Under the pieces are notes generated by a model. It made no database searches. It was not told the origin of the DNA and saw only the letters and a program-made list of their open reading frames with translations. From Acidobacteriota bacterium (GTDB lineage: Bacteria > Acidobacteriota > Vicinamibacteria > Vicinamibacterales > Vicinamibacteraceae), in contig JADLFL010000027.1 in the NCBI GenBank assembly GCA_020845575.1, positions 1 to 64,000 on the forward strand: a stretch of 64,000 nucleotides of DNA. The letters are read 5' to 3'. This document shows, in pieces, positions 43,156 to 52,373 of the stretch (its first letter is position 1; each line of letters starts with the position of its first letter). The position numbers and the translations under genes are program-made.

Positions 43156-43350
43156 GCCTTACGCGGCCTGGAGCGACTCGTACTCTCTCGTGGCCATGGT
43201 CCAGCGCTCGTACGCGATCGCATTCTAGCTCTCGCCTTGCTTTCCACGAGGCCTTTGCGGATACTCGGCGGCATCCAGCAAGTGGCGGGGTCGATCCCTT
43301 TCCTTCGTTGACAGTCCTGGACAGGGGTCATACCGATATCGTGGCACGCA

Positions 43351-43482
43351 TGGGCGAGCCAGTACGTCCTGTCGTACGAGCTCGCGCGGCTGTCGCCGGG
43401 GTGGCGCCGGCTGGAGGTGCACGTGACGCATCCTGGCGCACGAGTGCGCGCGCGGGACGGGTATCTCGCGACCGCGCCGTGA
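43351..43482 (+). pseudogene. C-terminal remnant resembling a VWFA-related protein
   Basis: Between greB and the DUF4160 gene the only coding-like stretch is a 43-residue frame ending in TGA: QYVLSYELARLSPGWRRLEV, then HPGARVRARDGYLATAP. This resembles the last residues of Acidobacteriota VWFA-related proteins (a YxLsYe strand, then a VRARxGY ending). No start or upstream domain survives. The remaining gap (43156-43350 and 43483-43540) holds nothing I can assign. Confidence 0.5.
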
Positions 43483-43540
43483 GGCCGCGGCGACTCGCTA
43501 CGATAGCGCCCATCGCGAGAGCGGACGGGACGGTGAGACC

Positions 43541-43802
43541 ATGCCGGAGATTTCGCGATTCTTCGGAATCATCATTTTCGATCAACTACAACGACCATCC
43601 GCCGCCGCACTTCCATGTCCGGTATGCTGAACAACGGGCGATCGTGGCCATCGACACGTTGACCCTGCTCGAAGGCAGGCTGTCGCCGCGCGCCCTTGGA
43701 CTCGTCATCGAATGGGCGGCTGCACACAGGCAGGAACTGATCGACGATTGGAATCTGGCCCGGCAGCAGCAGCCGCTGAGGCCGATCGCCCCTCTGGAGT
43801 AA
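43541..43802 (+). pseudogene. DUF4160-family gene with a +1 frameshift
   Basis: The ATG at 43541 opens MPEISRFFGIII, the canonical DUF4160 start. The frame then shifts at a TTTT run (43575-43578). Removing one T joins it to INYNDHPPPHFHVRYAEQRA and onward to LEGRLSPRALGLVIEWAA and the TAA at 43800, giving about 86 residues of normal family length. DUF4160 genes often precede DUF2442 genes, as here. The gene may be broken, recoded, or mis-sequenced at the T run. Confidence 0.75.
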
Positions 43803-43809
43803 GAGAACC

Positions 43810-44091
43810 ATGTTGAGAGACGTCGTCTCGGTCCAGCCGCTCGCGGAGTATCACCTGCGCGTACGATTCGACGACGGCTCGGAGGGTGTCGTCGATGTTG
43901 CGCAACTCGTGACGTTCACCGGAGTGTTCGAGCCGTTGCGGGATCCGGAGTTCTTCGCCAAAGCCACGGTCAATGCGGAACTCGGAACCGTGTGCTGGCC
44001 GAATGATGCGGATCTGGACTCCGATGTGCTGTTCTCGTTGGTGACGGGCACGCCCGTTCCCTCGTACGAGGCCGTCAGGCGCCCGGCCTGA
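43810..44091 (+). CDS. DUF2442-family protein
   Basis: This 93-residue protein begins MLRDVVSVQPLAEYHLRVRF and contains DGSEGVVDVAQLV and TVCWPNDADLDSDVLF, which match DUF2442. It is 7 bp after the DUF4160 gene. DUF4160-DUF2442 pairs are widespread in two-gene cassettes that look like toxin-antitoxin modules; the function is not proven. It converges on the P-type ATPase gene. Confidence 0.85.
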   Translation: MLRDVVSVQPLAEYHLRVRFDDGSEGVVDVAQLVTFTGVFEPLRDPEFFAKATVNAELGTVCWPNDADLDSDVLFSLVTGTPVPSYEAVRRPA

Positions 44092-44143
44092 TTCTGGCAC
44101 GCCCCTCGCGCGTCAGGATTTTTCTCGGCAGGGTTGGTCCGGG

Positions 44144-46042
44144 CTAGTAGTCGCTCAACTCGCCACCAGGAACGGCGGCGCGCAGGGCGTTGAGCACGGC
44201 GGCCAGGTCGATGACTTCCTGGAAGATCGCTCCGCCGACCGGCGGCAGCCATCCGCCGAAGGCGATGAGCATCCCGACCACGCTCAACGCCATTCCTCCA
44301 ACGGCGCTCTGCAGTGCGATGCGCCGCATGCGGCGCGCCAGGTGGAACAGCTCGTCGACGCGCTTGAGCGACGTGTCCATGATCACGGCCCCTGCGGCTT
44401 CGGTGGTGATCTCGCTCTGGTGACCGAAGGCCAGGCCGACGGTTGCCGTCACGAGCGCGGGCGCATCGTTGATGCCGTCGCCGATGAACAGCGTTGGTGC
44501 ACGCGCCGTTTCCGCGCGCGTGATGGCGACCTTCTGCTCCGGCGTCTGTCCGGCGTAGATTTCCTCGATACCGACCTGGTCGGCCAGGTAGCGCACTTCG
44601 CTCTCCCGATCGCCAGAGACGAGCAGGATGCGTTCGATCTGGTGTCGGGGACGAAGATGCGTGACGAACGAGCGGCTGTCGGCACGAGGCGCATCGTGGA
44701 AGCGATACGTGGCCGCGTATCGGCCATCGAGCAGGATCACGCACTCCAGCCCAGTCGCGATTGGCGGCAGCGCACCGCCGTGTCCCTCGGCTTCGGCCTG
44801 ACGCCTGCCGATGACGCGCACGTGCCGCCCTTCGACCTGGCCGGTGAGACCTTCACCGGGCCGTTCGCGCACTTCGGTCGCGTCGACCAGAGCCACCTGC
44901 GCCCGCCCGGCGGCGTCCACGAGCGGCTTCGCGAGCGGGTGCTTCGAGTACCGCTCGAGGCTCGCCGTCACGCGCAGCACCATCGCATCGTCCATGCCCG
45001 GTGCCGTGAAGCGCTCCGTCAACGTGGGTTCGCCGTACGTCAGCGTCCCCGTCTTGTCGAGGACGATGGTGCGGCATCGATCGATGCGCTCGAGCACGGC
45101 AGGGTCGCGGATGATGATGCTCCGCTTGGCCGCGAGAGAGATGGCTCCGATGATTGCCACCGGGATGCCGATGAGGAGCGGGCACGGCGTGGCGACCACG
45201 AGCACGGCGAGGAACCTGATCGGATCGCCGCTCCACGCCCAGGCCGCGATGGCCACGCCGAGCGCGATCGGCGTGTACCACGCGCCGAGCTGATCGCCAA
45301 GTCGACGGAGCTGCGGGCGCCGCTGCTCCGAGTCCTGCATGACGCCCATGATGCGGGCATAGCGTGAATCGACAGCCAGTCGGCTCGCACGAAGCGTCAG
45401 CGCGCTCTCACCATTGATCGCGCCCGAGAACACCTCGGACCCGGGCGCCTTCACCATCATGAAAGGCTCGCCCGTGAGGTACGACTCGTCCATCACGCCA
45501 TGGCCGTCGACGATCACGCCGTCGACGGGACAGATCTCGTGCGGGTACACGATCAGTTCGTCGCCGATGCGGACGTCCGCCAGCTCGATGTCGGCGATCC
45601 GGCCTTCGACGCGACGATGGGCAGCGAGCGGCATGCGGCTGGCAAGCGCCCGAAGGACCGACGAGGCGCGTCCGAGCGCGCGCGCCTCGACGGCTTCGCC
45701 ACCGGAGAGCATCAGGACCACGAACGTCGCCGCCAGATACTCCTGGAGCAGCACGGCCGCCACGATCGAGATCCCGGCGAGCAGGTCGGAGCCGAACTCG
45801 CGGCGCGCGAGCGCGAGCGCGAGCGACACCACGAGCGGCACGCCTCCTGCGACGAGCACGACGTAGAGCGGGAGGGCTTGCGCGAATGGCGACGCGTTGG
45901 TGCCCCAGCGGAGCACCAGGTGCGTGAGGATGCCGGCGAGGGCCAGCGCCGCGATGCCCGTCGTCCGCACGGCGGTACGTGACCACCAATCACCTGCAAC
46001 ATGTCCGGACCGTGCCGGGGGTGCGCTCGATTCGGTCACCAC
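44144..46042 (-). CDS. P1B-like P-type metal ATPase with TPC motif
   Basis: This 632-residue ion pump resembles heavy-metal P1B ATPases. The phosphorylation motif DKTGTLT has its Asp near residue 329, TGEPFMM is the actuator motif, SKHPLAKPL supplies the P1B His-Pro, and [10 protein letters not shown] the hinge. The membrane motif is TPCPL (about 284-288) in place of the CPC of copper and zinc pumps. No N-terminal metal-binding domain is present. Two GTGs (46042, 46039) are possible starts. The metal cannot be told from sequence; it diverges from the diguanylate cyclase. Confidence 0.85.
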   Translation of the reverse strand: MVTESSAPPARSGHVAGDWWSRTAVRTTGIAALALAGILTHLVLRWGTNASPFAQALPLYVVLVAGGVPLVVSLALALARREFGSDLLAGISIVAAVLLQEYLAATFVVLMLSGGEAVEARALGRASSVLRALASRMPLAAHRRVEGRIADIELADVRIGDELIVYPHEICPVDGVIVDGHGVMDESYLTGEPFMMVKAPGSEVFSGAINGESALTLRASRLAVDSRYARIMGVMQDSEQRRPQLRRLGDQLGAWYTPIALGVAIAAWAWSGDPIRFLAVLVVATPCPLLIGIPVAIIGAISLAAKRSIIIRDPAVLERIDRCRTIVLDKTGTLTYGEPTLTERFTAPGMDDAMVLRVTASLERYSKHPLAKPLVDAAGRAQVALVDATEVRERPGEGLTGQVEGRHVRVIGRRQAEAEGHGGALPPIATGLECVILLDGRYAATYRFHDAPRADSRSFVTHLRPRHQIERILLVSGDRESEVRYLADQVGIEEIYAGQTPEQKVAITRAETARAPTLFIGDGINDAPALVTATVGLAFGHQSEITTEAAGAVIMDTSLKRVDELFHLARRMRRIALQSAVGGMALSVVGMLIAFGGWLPPVGGAIFQEVIDLAAVLNALRAAVPGGELSDY

Positions 46043-46162
46043 TCGATTACGACTCCCGCTCGACGCGCGCGCGCGCCATGATCTCGACGACGCCGACATC
46101 GGCGCCGGCGTCCGCCTCGACAGTGACACGTGGACCCGGAGGCCGACTATCGTAGCCCGGGC

Positions 46163-46168
46163 TAGGAT
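46163..46168 (+). promoter_or_regulatory. -10 hexamer TAGGAT before the diguanylate cyclase gene
   Basis: The hexamer ends 8 nt before the ATG at 46177, suggesting a leaderless message. No clear -35 is seen 17 nt upstream. Confidence 0.35.
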
Positions 46169-46176
46169 CGAACGCG

Positions 46177-49149
46177 ATGCGCTGCCGCCGAGGCCTCGCC
46201 GCCCGTACGCTCGGCCTGCTCCCGGGCCTGGTCGTCGCCACCGTCGCTGCGACGCCCCTGGCGGCGCAGCCGCGTCACGATTCGCCGGTGCTGCAGCAGT
46301 ATCTTCGCGCCGAGGGTCTTGGCAACCTTGGTGTTTCGGCGCTGCACCAGGACGCGGAAGGCACGCTGTGGGTTGCCACCGAGGGCGGCCTGTACCGGCA
46401 CGACGGGGACCGCCTGCGTGCGGTGTCCGTGCCCGTGGAGGATCGCGGCGGTGTGGTGCGCGGCGTGGTCGCCGATGGCGAGGGCGGTCAGTGGATCGCC
46501 ACGGCAGGCAGGCTGCTGCACCGCCGTTCCGACGGCACGCTGCGGCAGGTGTCGGCACCTGGTCGCGTGCTGCGCCCGCTGGCCTGGCAGCCGATGCAGC
46601 AGCTCGGTGGCGGCCGCCTGCTGGTCAACGCACTCGACCCCGCGACAGGGGGACGCGACCTGTTTCTCGTGCAGCGGACCGGCGACGGCTGGGAGGTCGC
46701 GCCGGCGCTTGCCGACCAGATGGCGACCTGGAGTGAGGCCGACAGACAGGTGCGGCTCATCGCCGTGGCACCCGATGGCACGTGGTGGTTCGGGTGCGGC
46801 GCGTTCCTCTGCAGCCGTACCGGCACGTCGCTCCAGCAGTGGTCCGTGCCCCTCGATGACTATGTGCCTACGGCGCTGCGTCAATTGCTCCCGGTCGCCG
46901 ACGGGTCACTGTGGGTACTCACGCAGGGCGCGCTGCTGCACATGCAGGACGGGCGGTTCACCGACATGACGCCGCCGGCCTTCCGCGCCAGACAGGACCG
47001 CGCATCTCCGGCGCTGATCCAGGACCATGCGGGCCGCATCCTGTTTGCCAGCCAGGACACGCTCTATCGCCTCGACGGCACGACGTGGCGATCGTGGGGG
47101 CCGGAGTCAGGACTCGTCACCGGCTCGCAGATCAATGCGCTGCTCCAGGACGCCGACGGCGATCTCTGGTACGGCAGTCTGGGCCAGGGCCTCCTGCGCT
47201 GGAGCGGCTACCGTCACTGGACGGCGTGGACGGCGGGCGAGGGACTGTCCAACGCATCGGTGTGGGCCATCGTGGCCGACAGGGCCGGCACGATGTGGCT
47301 GGCCACGGTTCGCGGACTGGCGCGGTCGTCACGGATGTCGCCGCTGGCCTTCGACATGGCGGCATCCGAGCTGGACAGCCGTGCCGACATCACCGATCTC
47401 ATCGCCGATGCCGAAGGCGTCCTCTGGACGTACGACCCGAGCCGCGGCCTGCTCCGTCGTCCCGCCGGCGGATCGTGGACGCAGGTTGCCGAGCCCATGC
47501 CCGACGTGATGCGGATGGCCGTTGCCGGTCCGATGGCGTGGATCATCACGGCACAGGGCTTGTGGCAGGTAGACACCAGCCTGCCGCCGCCCGTGACACC
47601 CCGGCGGGTCGAGATCCCCGCGAGGACCGGTCCGCTGGAGATGTTCGACATGTGCGTGGACGGGCGCCAGCAGGTGTGGATCGCACACCGCAACGGCCTG
47701 CTCCTCCACGACGCCGACGGGCTGCGCGCAGCCACGGTGGAGGGACTTCCGCCGCGATCGGGAGCTTCCATCCTGCGCTGCGACACCGACAGCGTCCATG
47801 CGATCACCTTCGACGAAACGCTCATCGAGATCGACATCCGCCGCCGGCGCGCGCAGCGCATCGAGGTGCCCCGACACGACGGGATGATCCTGCTCTCGGT
47901 CCTGCGCGACAGGCGGGACAGGCTGTGGGTGGGCACCGATCGCGGCGTGCTGGTCCGCGCCGACGGGCAGTGGCGACTGTTCGACCATGGCGACGGCCTG
48001 GTGTGGGACGACACCAACCAGTGGGCGCTCGACGAGGGGCCCGACGGCGCCATCTGGATCGGTACCAGCCGCGGCCTCGGGCGCATCGATGATCCCGACG
48101 CTCTCCTGCAGAAGGCCGACGCGCCGCTGCCCCTGCGCGTGGTCGACGCCAGCTATGGCGACCAGACATTCCGTCAGGGAGAGGCGTCGCAGGTCCTGCA
48201 ATGGACGCGACGTCCGCTGACAGTCCGCTGGTCCGTGCCGTACTACGGCAATCGCGCAGGCCTGCACACGCGCTACAGGCTGCTCGGCCTGGACGACGAG
48301 TGGCAGGAGACGGCGATCGGCGAGATCCAGTACGCCGCACTGAGCCCGGGGAGCTACACGCTGGAACTGCAGGCGGTGGACCGATTGAACGGTCGGCGCA
48401 GTGCGGTGATCACGAGAGCCTTCGAAGTGGCAGCGCCGTGGTGGCGCAGTGCGCCGGCGTCGATCGCCGGCGGGCTTGTCGTCCTCGGCGTGGGCTGGGG
48501 GGCGCTGCGGTGGCGCCTGAGTCATCTCGTGCGTCGGCAGACGGAACTCGAAGCGCTCGTGCAGGAACGCACGCGCGCGCTCGCCGACTCGCACGCCGCC
48601 CTCGAGCGTCTGGCCCTGACCGACGCCTTGACGGGGACGATGAATAGGCGGGCCGTGATGGGGGCGGCCGAGGCCCAGGTCGCGCAACTGCTTCGGCGCG
48701 GCGGCGCACTGACGCTCGTGCTCGCCGACCTCGACGACTTCAAGCGGACCAACGACGTGCACGGGCACCTCGTGGGCGACGCGCTGTTGCGGGCCGTTGT
48801 CATCCGCCTCCAGCACGCGTTGCGCGAGGGCGACCTCCTCGGGCGCTACGGTGGCGAGGAGTTCCTGATCGTGCTGCCGGGCCTGTCCATGGACGATCCC
48901 GCCGGGGCGGCACGTGTTCGTGCGGTGTGCCAGACCGTTGCCGCACAGCCCTTCGACGTGGGAAGCGCCGAGCCGCTGGGCGCGACCTGCAGCATGGGTG
49001 CCGCCAGCCTTCGCGTCTCGTCCGATGGCTCCACGGCCGCCGCGGCACCAGTGCTGACCGCACTCATCACGCGGGCCGACGCCGCGCTTTATCGCGCCAA
49101 GGCCGCGGGGCGCAACCAGGTGGTGACGGCCGACGAATCAGCGCCGTGA
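46177..49149 (+). CDS. Propeller-sensor diguanylate cyclase (Reg_prop, Y_Y_Y, GGDEF)
   Basis: This 990-residue membrane sensor probably makes cyclic-di-GMP. A signal peptide ([15 protein letters not shown]) leads to a large periplasmic two-component-type beta-propeller with repeated blades such as [16 protein letters not shown] and [19 protein letters not shown] domain (about 675-745), one membrane helix (about 755-775), a coiled-coil linker and a GGDEF domain (from about 815) follow. The active site is GGEEF near 892, and REGD five residues before it is the inhibitory I-site. No receiver or histidine kinase is present. The ligand is unknown. Confidence 0.92.
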   Translation: MRCRRGLAARTLGLLPGLVVATVAATPLAAQPRHDSPVLQQYLRAEGLGNLGVSALHQDAEGTLWVATEGGLYRHDGDRLRAVSVPVEDRGGVVRGVVADGEGGQWIATAGRLLHRRSDGTLRQVSAPGRVLRPLAWQPMQQLGGGRLLVNALDPATGGRDLFLVQRTGDGWEVAPALADQMATWSEADRQVRLIAVAPDGTWWFGCGAFLCSRTGTSLQQWSVPLDDYVPTALRQLLPVADGSLWVLTQGALLHMQDGRFTDMTPPAFRARQDRASPALIQDHAGRILFASQDTLYRLDGTTWRSWGPESGLVTGSQINALLQDADGDLWYGSLGQGLLRWSGYRHWTAWTAGEGLSNASVWAIVADRAGTMWLATVRGLARSSRMSPLAFDMAASELDSRADITDLIADAEGVLWTYDPSRGLLRRPAGGSWTQVAEPMPDVMRMAVAGPMAWIITAQGLWQVDTSLPPPVTPRRVEIPARTGPLEMFDMCVDGRQQVWIAHRNGLLLHDADGLRAATVEGLPPRSGASILRCDTDSVHAITFDETLIEIDIRRRRAQRIEVPRHDGMILLSVLRDRRDRLWVGTDRGVLVRADGQWRLFDHGDGLVWDDTNQWALDEGPDGAIWIGTSRGLGRIDDPDALLQKADAPLPLRVVDASYGDQTFRQGEASQVLQWTRRPLTVRWSVPYYGNRAGLHTRYRLLGLDDEWQETAIGEIQYAALSPGSYTLELQAVDRLNGRRSAVITRAFEVAAPWWRSAPASIAGGLVVLGVGWGALRWRLSHLVRRQTELEALVQERTRALADSHAALERLALTDALTGTMNRRAVMGAAEAQVAQLLRRGGALTLVLADLDDFKRTNDVHGHLVGDALLRAVVIRLQHALREGDLLGRYGGEEFLIVLPGLSMDDPAGAARVRAVCQTVAAQPFDVGSAEPLGATCSMGAASLRVSSDGSTAAAAPVLTALITRADAALYRAKAAGRNQVVTADESAP

Positions 49150-49173
49150 ACGTGCGGCCGTCCGGAGGATGCG

Positions 49174-49200
49174 TGTCACACGGCGTGGCTATGTCACACG
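49174..49200. repeat. Direct repeat TGTCACACG (two copies) before the TonB leader
   Basis: TGTCACACG occurs at 49174-49182 and 49192-49200, 18 bp apart, in the gap after the cyclase gene. It could be a regulator site for the receptor operon; nothing else supports this. Confidence 0.35.
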
Positions 49201-49275
49201 TCAGGCTTCTCTTTCCAATCCAACCGCGTACGCTGTGAAGACCGGCGTGCGGCAGGTGCCGCGCCCGTGAACGCC

Positions 49276-49380
49276 ATGCACATCCTTCGCAGCCTTCGTC
49301 AGCGCCGCCCATCGACAGTTGCCCTCGCCGGCACCTGCTGTATGGCACCCGCCGCCTGTCGTCCCTGCGCCTGTAGGTAG
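49276..49380 (+). CDS. Possible Cys-rich leader peptide upstream of the TonB receptor
   Basis: A 34-residue frame starts MHILRSLRQRRPSTVAL and ends in a Cys-rich tail, TCCMAPAACRPCACR, with five Cys in the last 14 residues. A GTG three codons earlier is also in frame. It lies 157 nt before the receptor start, and the segment between is full of inverted repeats. Short Cys-rich ORFs of this kind serve as cysteine-sensing attenuators in mycobacteria; the match here is only in layout. No strong ribosome-binding site is seen. Confidence 0.4.
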   Translation: MHILRSLRQRRPSTVALAGTCCMAPAACRPCACR

Positions 49381-49478
49381 CCTCGCGCGCGTCCGACGCG
49401 CGGGGTTCAGCCATCGAACAGTGCGAACGGCTCGACGAGCCGTCGCTATCCGGTTCCCCTGAAGGGCGACGTGTCGCG

Positions 49479-49526
49479 CGATGCGCGTGCGGACGCCCTC
49501 CGGCGCGGCGTCCGCGTCGCGCATCG
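49479..49526 (+). promoter_or_regulatory. 18-bp leader hairpin abutting the receptor ribosome-binding site
   Basis: CGATGCGCG (49479-49487) pairs with CGCGCATCG (49518-49526), and GCGGACGCC (49489-49497) with GGCGTCCGC (49507-49515), around a 9-nt loop; only one T faces GT in the stem. The Shine-Dalgarno GAGAGG begins at the last stem base, 49526. Smaller inverted repeats (GCGAC/GTCGC at 49466-49477, CGGCTC/GAGCCG near 49430) could form alternatives. Confidence 0.65.
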
Positions 49527-49537
49527 AGAGGATTTCC

Positions 49538-52348
49538 ATGTCTGCGTTCCGCTTCCATTCGAGTTGGCCGGTCTGGCTGCCTGTCGCGATCCTCCTCCTG
49601 CTGCCCCTTCCAGGTCGTGCGCAGCCGGCAGCCGGCATCGTTGGCGTGGTGGTCGACGATCAGGGCCGCGTCCTTCCCGGGGTGACGGTGGACGTCACGA
49701 GCCCCGCGCTCATCGAGCGCAGCAAGACGACCGTCACCGCGGAGGACGGGCGGTATCAGGTCGTGGACCTGCGCCCGGGTCAGTACGAAGTCACGTTCAC
49801 GCTGGAGGGGCTCCAGACCGTCCGCCGCACCGGCATCGCGCTCAGCACCGGCTTCACGGCGACAGTCGATGCGCGTCTGTCCATCGGACAACTCCAGGAC
49901 GAGGTCACGGTGCGCGGCGGCGCGCCTGTGATCGACACGCGATCGGGCACGTCCGAGCGTCCGCTGCACCAGGAACTCATCGAGGGCATTCCCGTCGGCC
50001 GCGTGCCCAATGTCGCCGTCAGTCTCGTTCCGGGTGCAGTGACGGCACGGCCCGACATCGGTGGATCCGAGACGGGCCAGACGGCAGGCGTCTCGATCCA
50101 CGGCTCGCAGACGCGCGATCTGATCTGGAACACCGATGGGCTGAACACGACGTCCAACACCGGCAGCGGCGGCGTGTCGGGGCAGTATCCGAACCAGAGC
50201 GCCATCCAGGAGATCGTCGTGCAGACGCGGGCGCTGCCGGCCGAGATCGGCGCGGGCGGCGTGAGCGTCAACATGATCACCAAGGACGGCGGCGCCACGT
50301 ATCGCGGCACGTTGTTCGGCACCTACACCAACAACAACTTCCAGAACGCGAACGTCAGCGACGACCAGGCCGCGCGCGGGTTGGTCGCGCCGAGCGCCAT
50401 GGACACCTTCTACGACCTGAACGGCGGGATCGGCGGACCGATCGCGCGCGACTCGCTGTGGTTCTTCGCGAGCGCCAGGCGGTTCCGCGTGGATCGCTTC
50501 GAGGCCAACACGTTCAACCCCGACGGCTCGCAGGCGCTCGACGAGAACCTGATCTGGAACGCGGGTGGCAAGGTCACCTGGCAGGTCAACTCGGCCAACA
50601 GGCTCTCGAGCTTCGTGGACTACAACTACAAGATCCGCGAACACCGCCGCGAGATCACCTCGACGTACCAGTTCGTCTCTCCCGAGGCGAGCTACAACTC
50701 GCCGCTGTGGGGACCGGTGGCCAACGTGAAGTGGACGTCGACGCTGGGCCCCACGGTGCTGCTGGACGCGGGCGTGTCGTGGTACTACGTGCCGTGGTCG
50801 CTCGACTATCAGCCCGATCTCGATTCGAACGCGTTCGCGCGCAACGACCTCGCGCTGTCGACGCTGACGGGCGCACCGCCGCCCTCGATGGTACGTGCCA
50901 ACCAGGAGCGGCGCACGGCGAGCGCCGTCGTGTCGTGGTTGCCCCGCTTCCGCGGTGAGCACCAGATCCGGGGCGGCGTCCAGTTCGAGCACGCGCCGTA
51001 CGGGCAGACGTTCGACTCGCTCGGCCACGGCGACTTCATCGCGCGATACCGCAACGGCGTGCCCGACTCGGTGATGGTCTACAACACGCCGGTCGAGACC
51101 AACCTGCAGCAGTCCGATCTCGGCGTCTTCGTGCAGGATGCCTGGGCGATCAGCCGCCGGTTGACGCTCAATCTCGGCCTCCGGTACGAGCGCCACACGG
51201 GCGGGCTCGGCGAGCAGTCGGCGGGCGCCGGACAGTTCGTGCCGGCGCGCAGCTTCGAGGCGCAGAAGGACCTCGTCGTGTGGAACACGATCGTCCCGCG
51301 TCTGGCGGCAACCTACGACATCTCGGGCCAGGGACGGACCGTCGTCAAGGTCAGCGCCAGTCAGTACACGCAGCGGCAGGGATCGGCGCTCATCAACCAG
51401 TTCAGTCCGATGCGGCAGAACAGCGAGGTACGGTCATGGGTCGACGGCAACGGCGACAGCGTGCCGCAGCTCGGCGAAATCGGCCCGTCGCTCGGCGGCC
51501 TCGATCGCGGCGCGACGGTGCGTATCGATCCGCAGCTCCGCCGGCCGACGCAGTGGGAATACGCGGCGACCGTCGAACACCAGCTCGGCACCGACTTCGC
51601 CGTCGCCCTGAGCTATTTCCACCGGCGCTACAAGAACCTGACGGCCGTCGTGAATGCCGCCGTGTCGTTGGACGACTACACGCCGCTCGAGATCACGAAC
51701 CCGCTCGACGGGTCGCCGCTCACGATCTACAACCAGACCGCCGCGAGCATCGGCCGCGTCGACAACGTGCTCACGAACGTGCCGACCCTCGAGCAGACCT
51801 ACCATGGCCTCGAAGCCACGGTGAACCGCCGGTTCAGCGACGGCCTCACGCTGTTTGGCGGCGTGACGCTCGGCCGCAACCGCGCGACGAGCCTGTCGGC
51901 GGTGGGCGGCAATCCGAACGGCTACATCAATGCCAACGGTTTCGACCTGCTCGACTCGCCGCTCATCGTCAACGTCTCGGGCATCTACCAGTTGCCCTGG
52001 CAGGTGTCGCTGTCGGGACACCTGGGCTACTACACCGGCCAGCCGCTGCGCCGCCTGTACACCGTCACGCGCACGATCGCGCCGACGCTGCGCCAGGTGA
52101 GTCAGGAAGTCGCGTTGCTGCCCGCCGGCGACCAACGGAAGCCCAATCAGACGCTGCTCGACCTTCGCGTCGGCCGCAGCTTCCGCCTCGGTCGCGGCCT
52201 CTCCGTGGAGCCGCTGCTCGAGGTCTACAACCTGCTGAACGAGAACGCCTCGGTCACCGAGGTGGAACAGGTCGGCCCGGCACTCGGCCGCGTCTCCCGC
52301 AACCTGGACGGACGTCTGCTGCGCGTCGGCGTGAAGGTTGCCTTCTGA
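49538..52348 (+). CDS. TonB-dependent receptor with carboxypeptidase-regulatory domain
   Basis: This 936-residue outer-membrane protein is a TonB-dependent-type receptor of the Acidobacteriota style. A signal peptide (VAILLLLPLPGRAQ) is followed by a carboxypeptidase-regulatory-like beta-sandwich (about 31-110: GVVVDDQGRVLPGVTVDV, DGRYQVVDLRPGQY), a plug region (about 115-260) and a long barrel ending in VGVKVAF with the terminal Phe. No clear TonB box is seen. The start at 49538 has GAGAGG 6 nt upstream. The ligand is unknown; it is followed by the M29-like lipoprotein, probably in one transcript. Confidence 0.88.
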   Translation: MSAFRFHSSWPVWLPVAILLLLPLPGRAQPAAGIVGVVVDDQGRVLPGVTVDVTSPALIERSKTTVTAEDGRYQVVDLRPGQYEVTFTLEGLQTVRRTGIALSTGFTATVDARLSIGQLQDEVTVRGGAPVIDTRSGTSERPLHQELIEGIPVGRVPNVAVSLVPGAVTARPDIGGSETGQTAGVSIHGSQTRDLIWNTDGLNTTSNTGSGGVSGQYPNQSAIQEIVVQTRALPAEIGAGGVSVNMITKDGGATYRGTLFGTYTNNNFQNANVSDDQAARGLVAPSAMDTFYDLNGGIGGPIARDSLWFFASARRFRVDRFEANTFNPDGSQALDENLIWNAGGKVTWQVNSANRLSSFVDYNYKIREHRREITSTYQFVSPEASYNSPLWGPVANVKWTSTLGPTVLLDAGVSWYYVPWSLDYQPDLDSNAFARNDLALSTLTGAPPPSMVRANQERRTASAVVSWLPRFRGEHQIRGGVQFEHAPYGQTFDSLGHGDFIARYRNGVPDSVMVYNTPVETNLQQSDLGVFVQDAWAISRRLTLNLGLRYERHTGGLGEQSAGAGQFVPARSFEAQKDLVVWNTIVPRLAATYDISGQGRTVVKVSASQYTQRQGSALINQFSPMRQNSEVRSWVDGNGDSVPQLGEIGPSLGGLDRGATVRIDPQLRRPTQWEYAATVEHQLGTDFAVALSYFHRRYKNLTAVVNAAVSLDDYTPLEITNPLDGSPLTIYNQTAASIGRVDNVLTNVPTLEQTYHGLEATVNRRFSDGLTLFGGVTLGRNRATSLSAVGGNPNGYINANGFDLLDSPLIVNVSGIYQLPWQVSLSGHLGYYTGQPLRRLYTVTRTIAPTLRQVSQEVALLPAGDQRKPNQTLLDLRVGRSFRLGRGLSVEPLLEVYNLLNENASVTEVEQVGPALGRVSRNLDGRLLRVGVKVAF

Positions 52349-52373
52349 TCCCTGTACGAGAGGAGCATCGACT

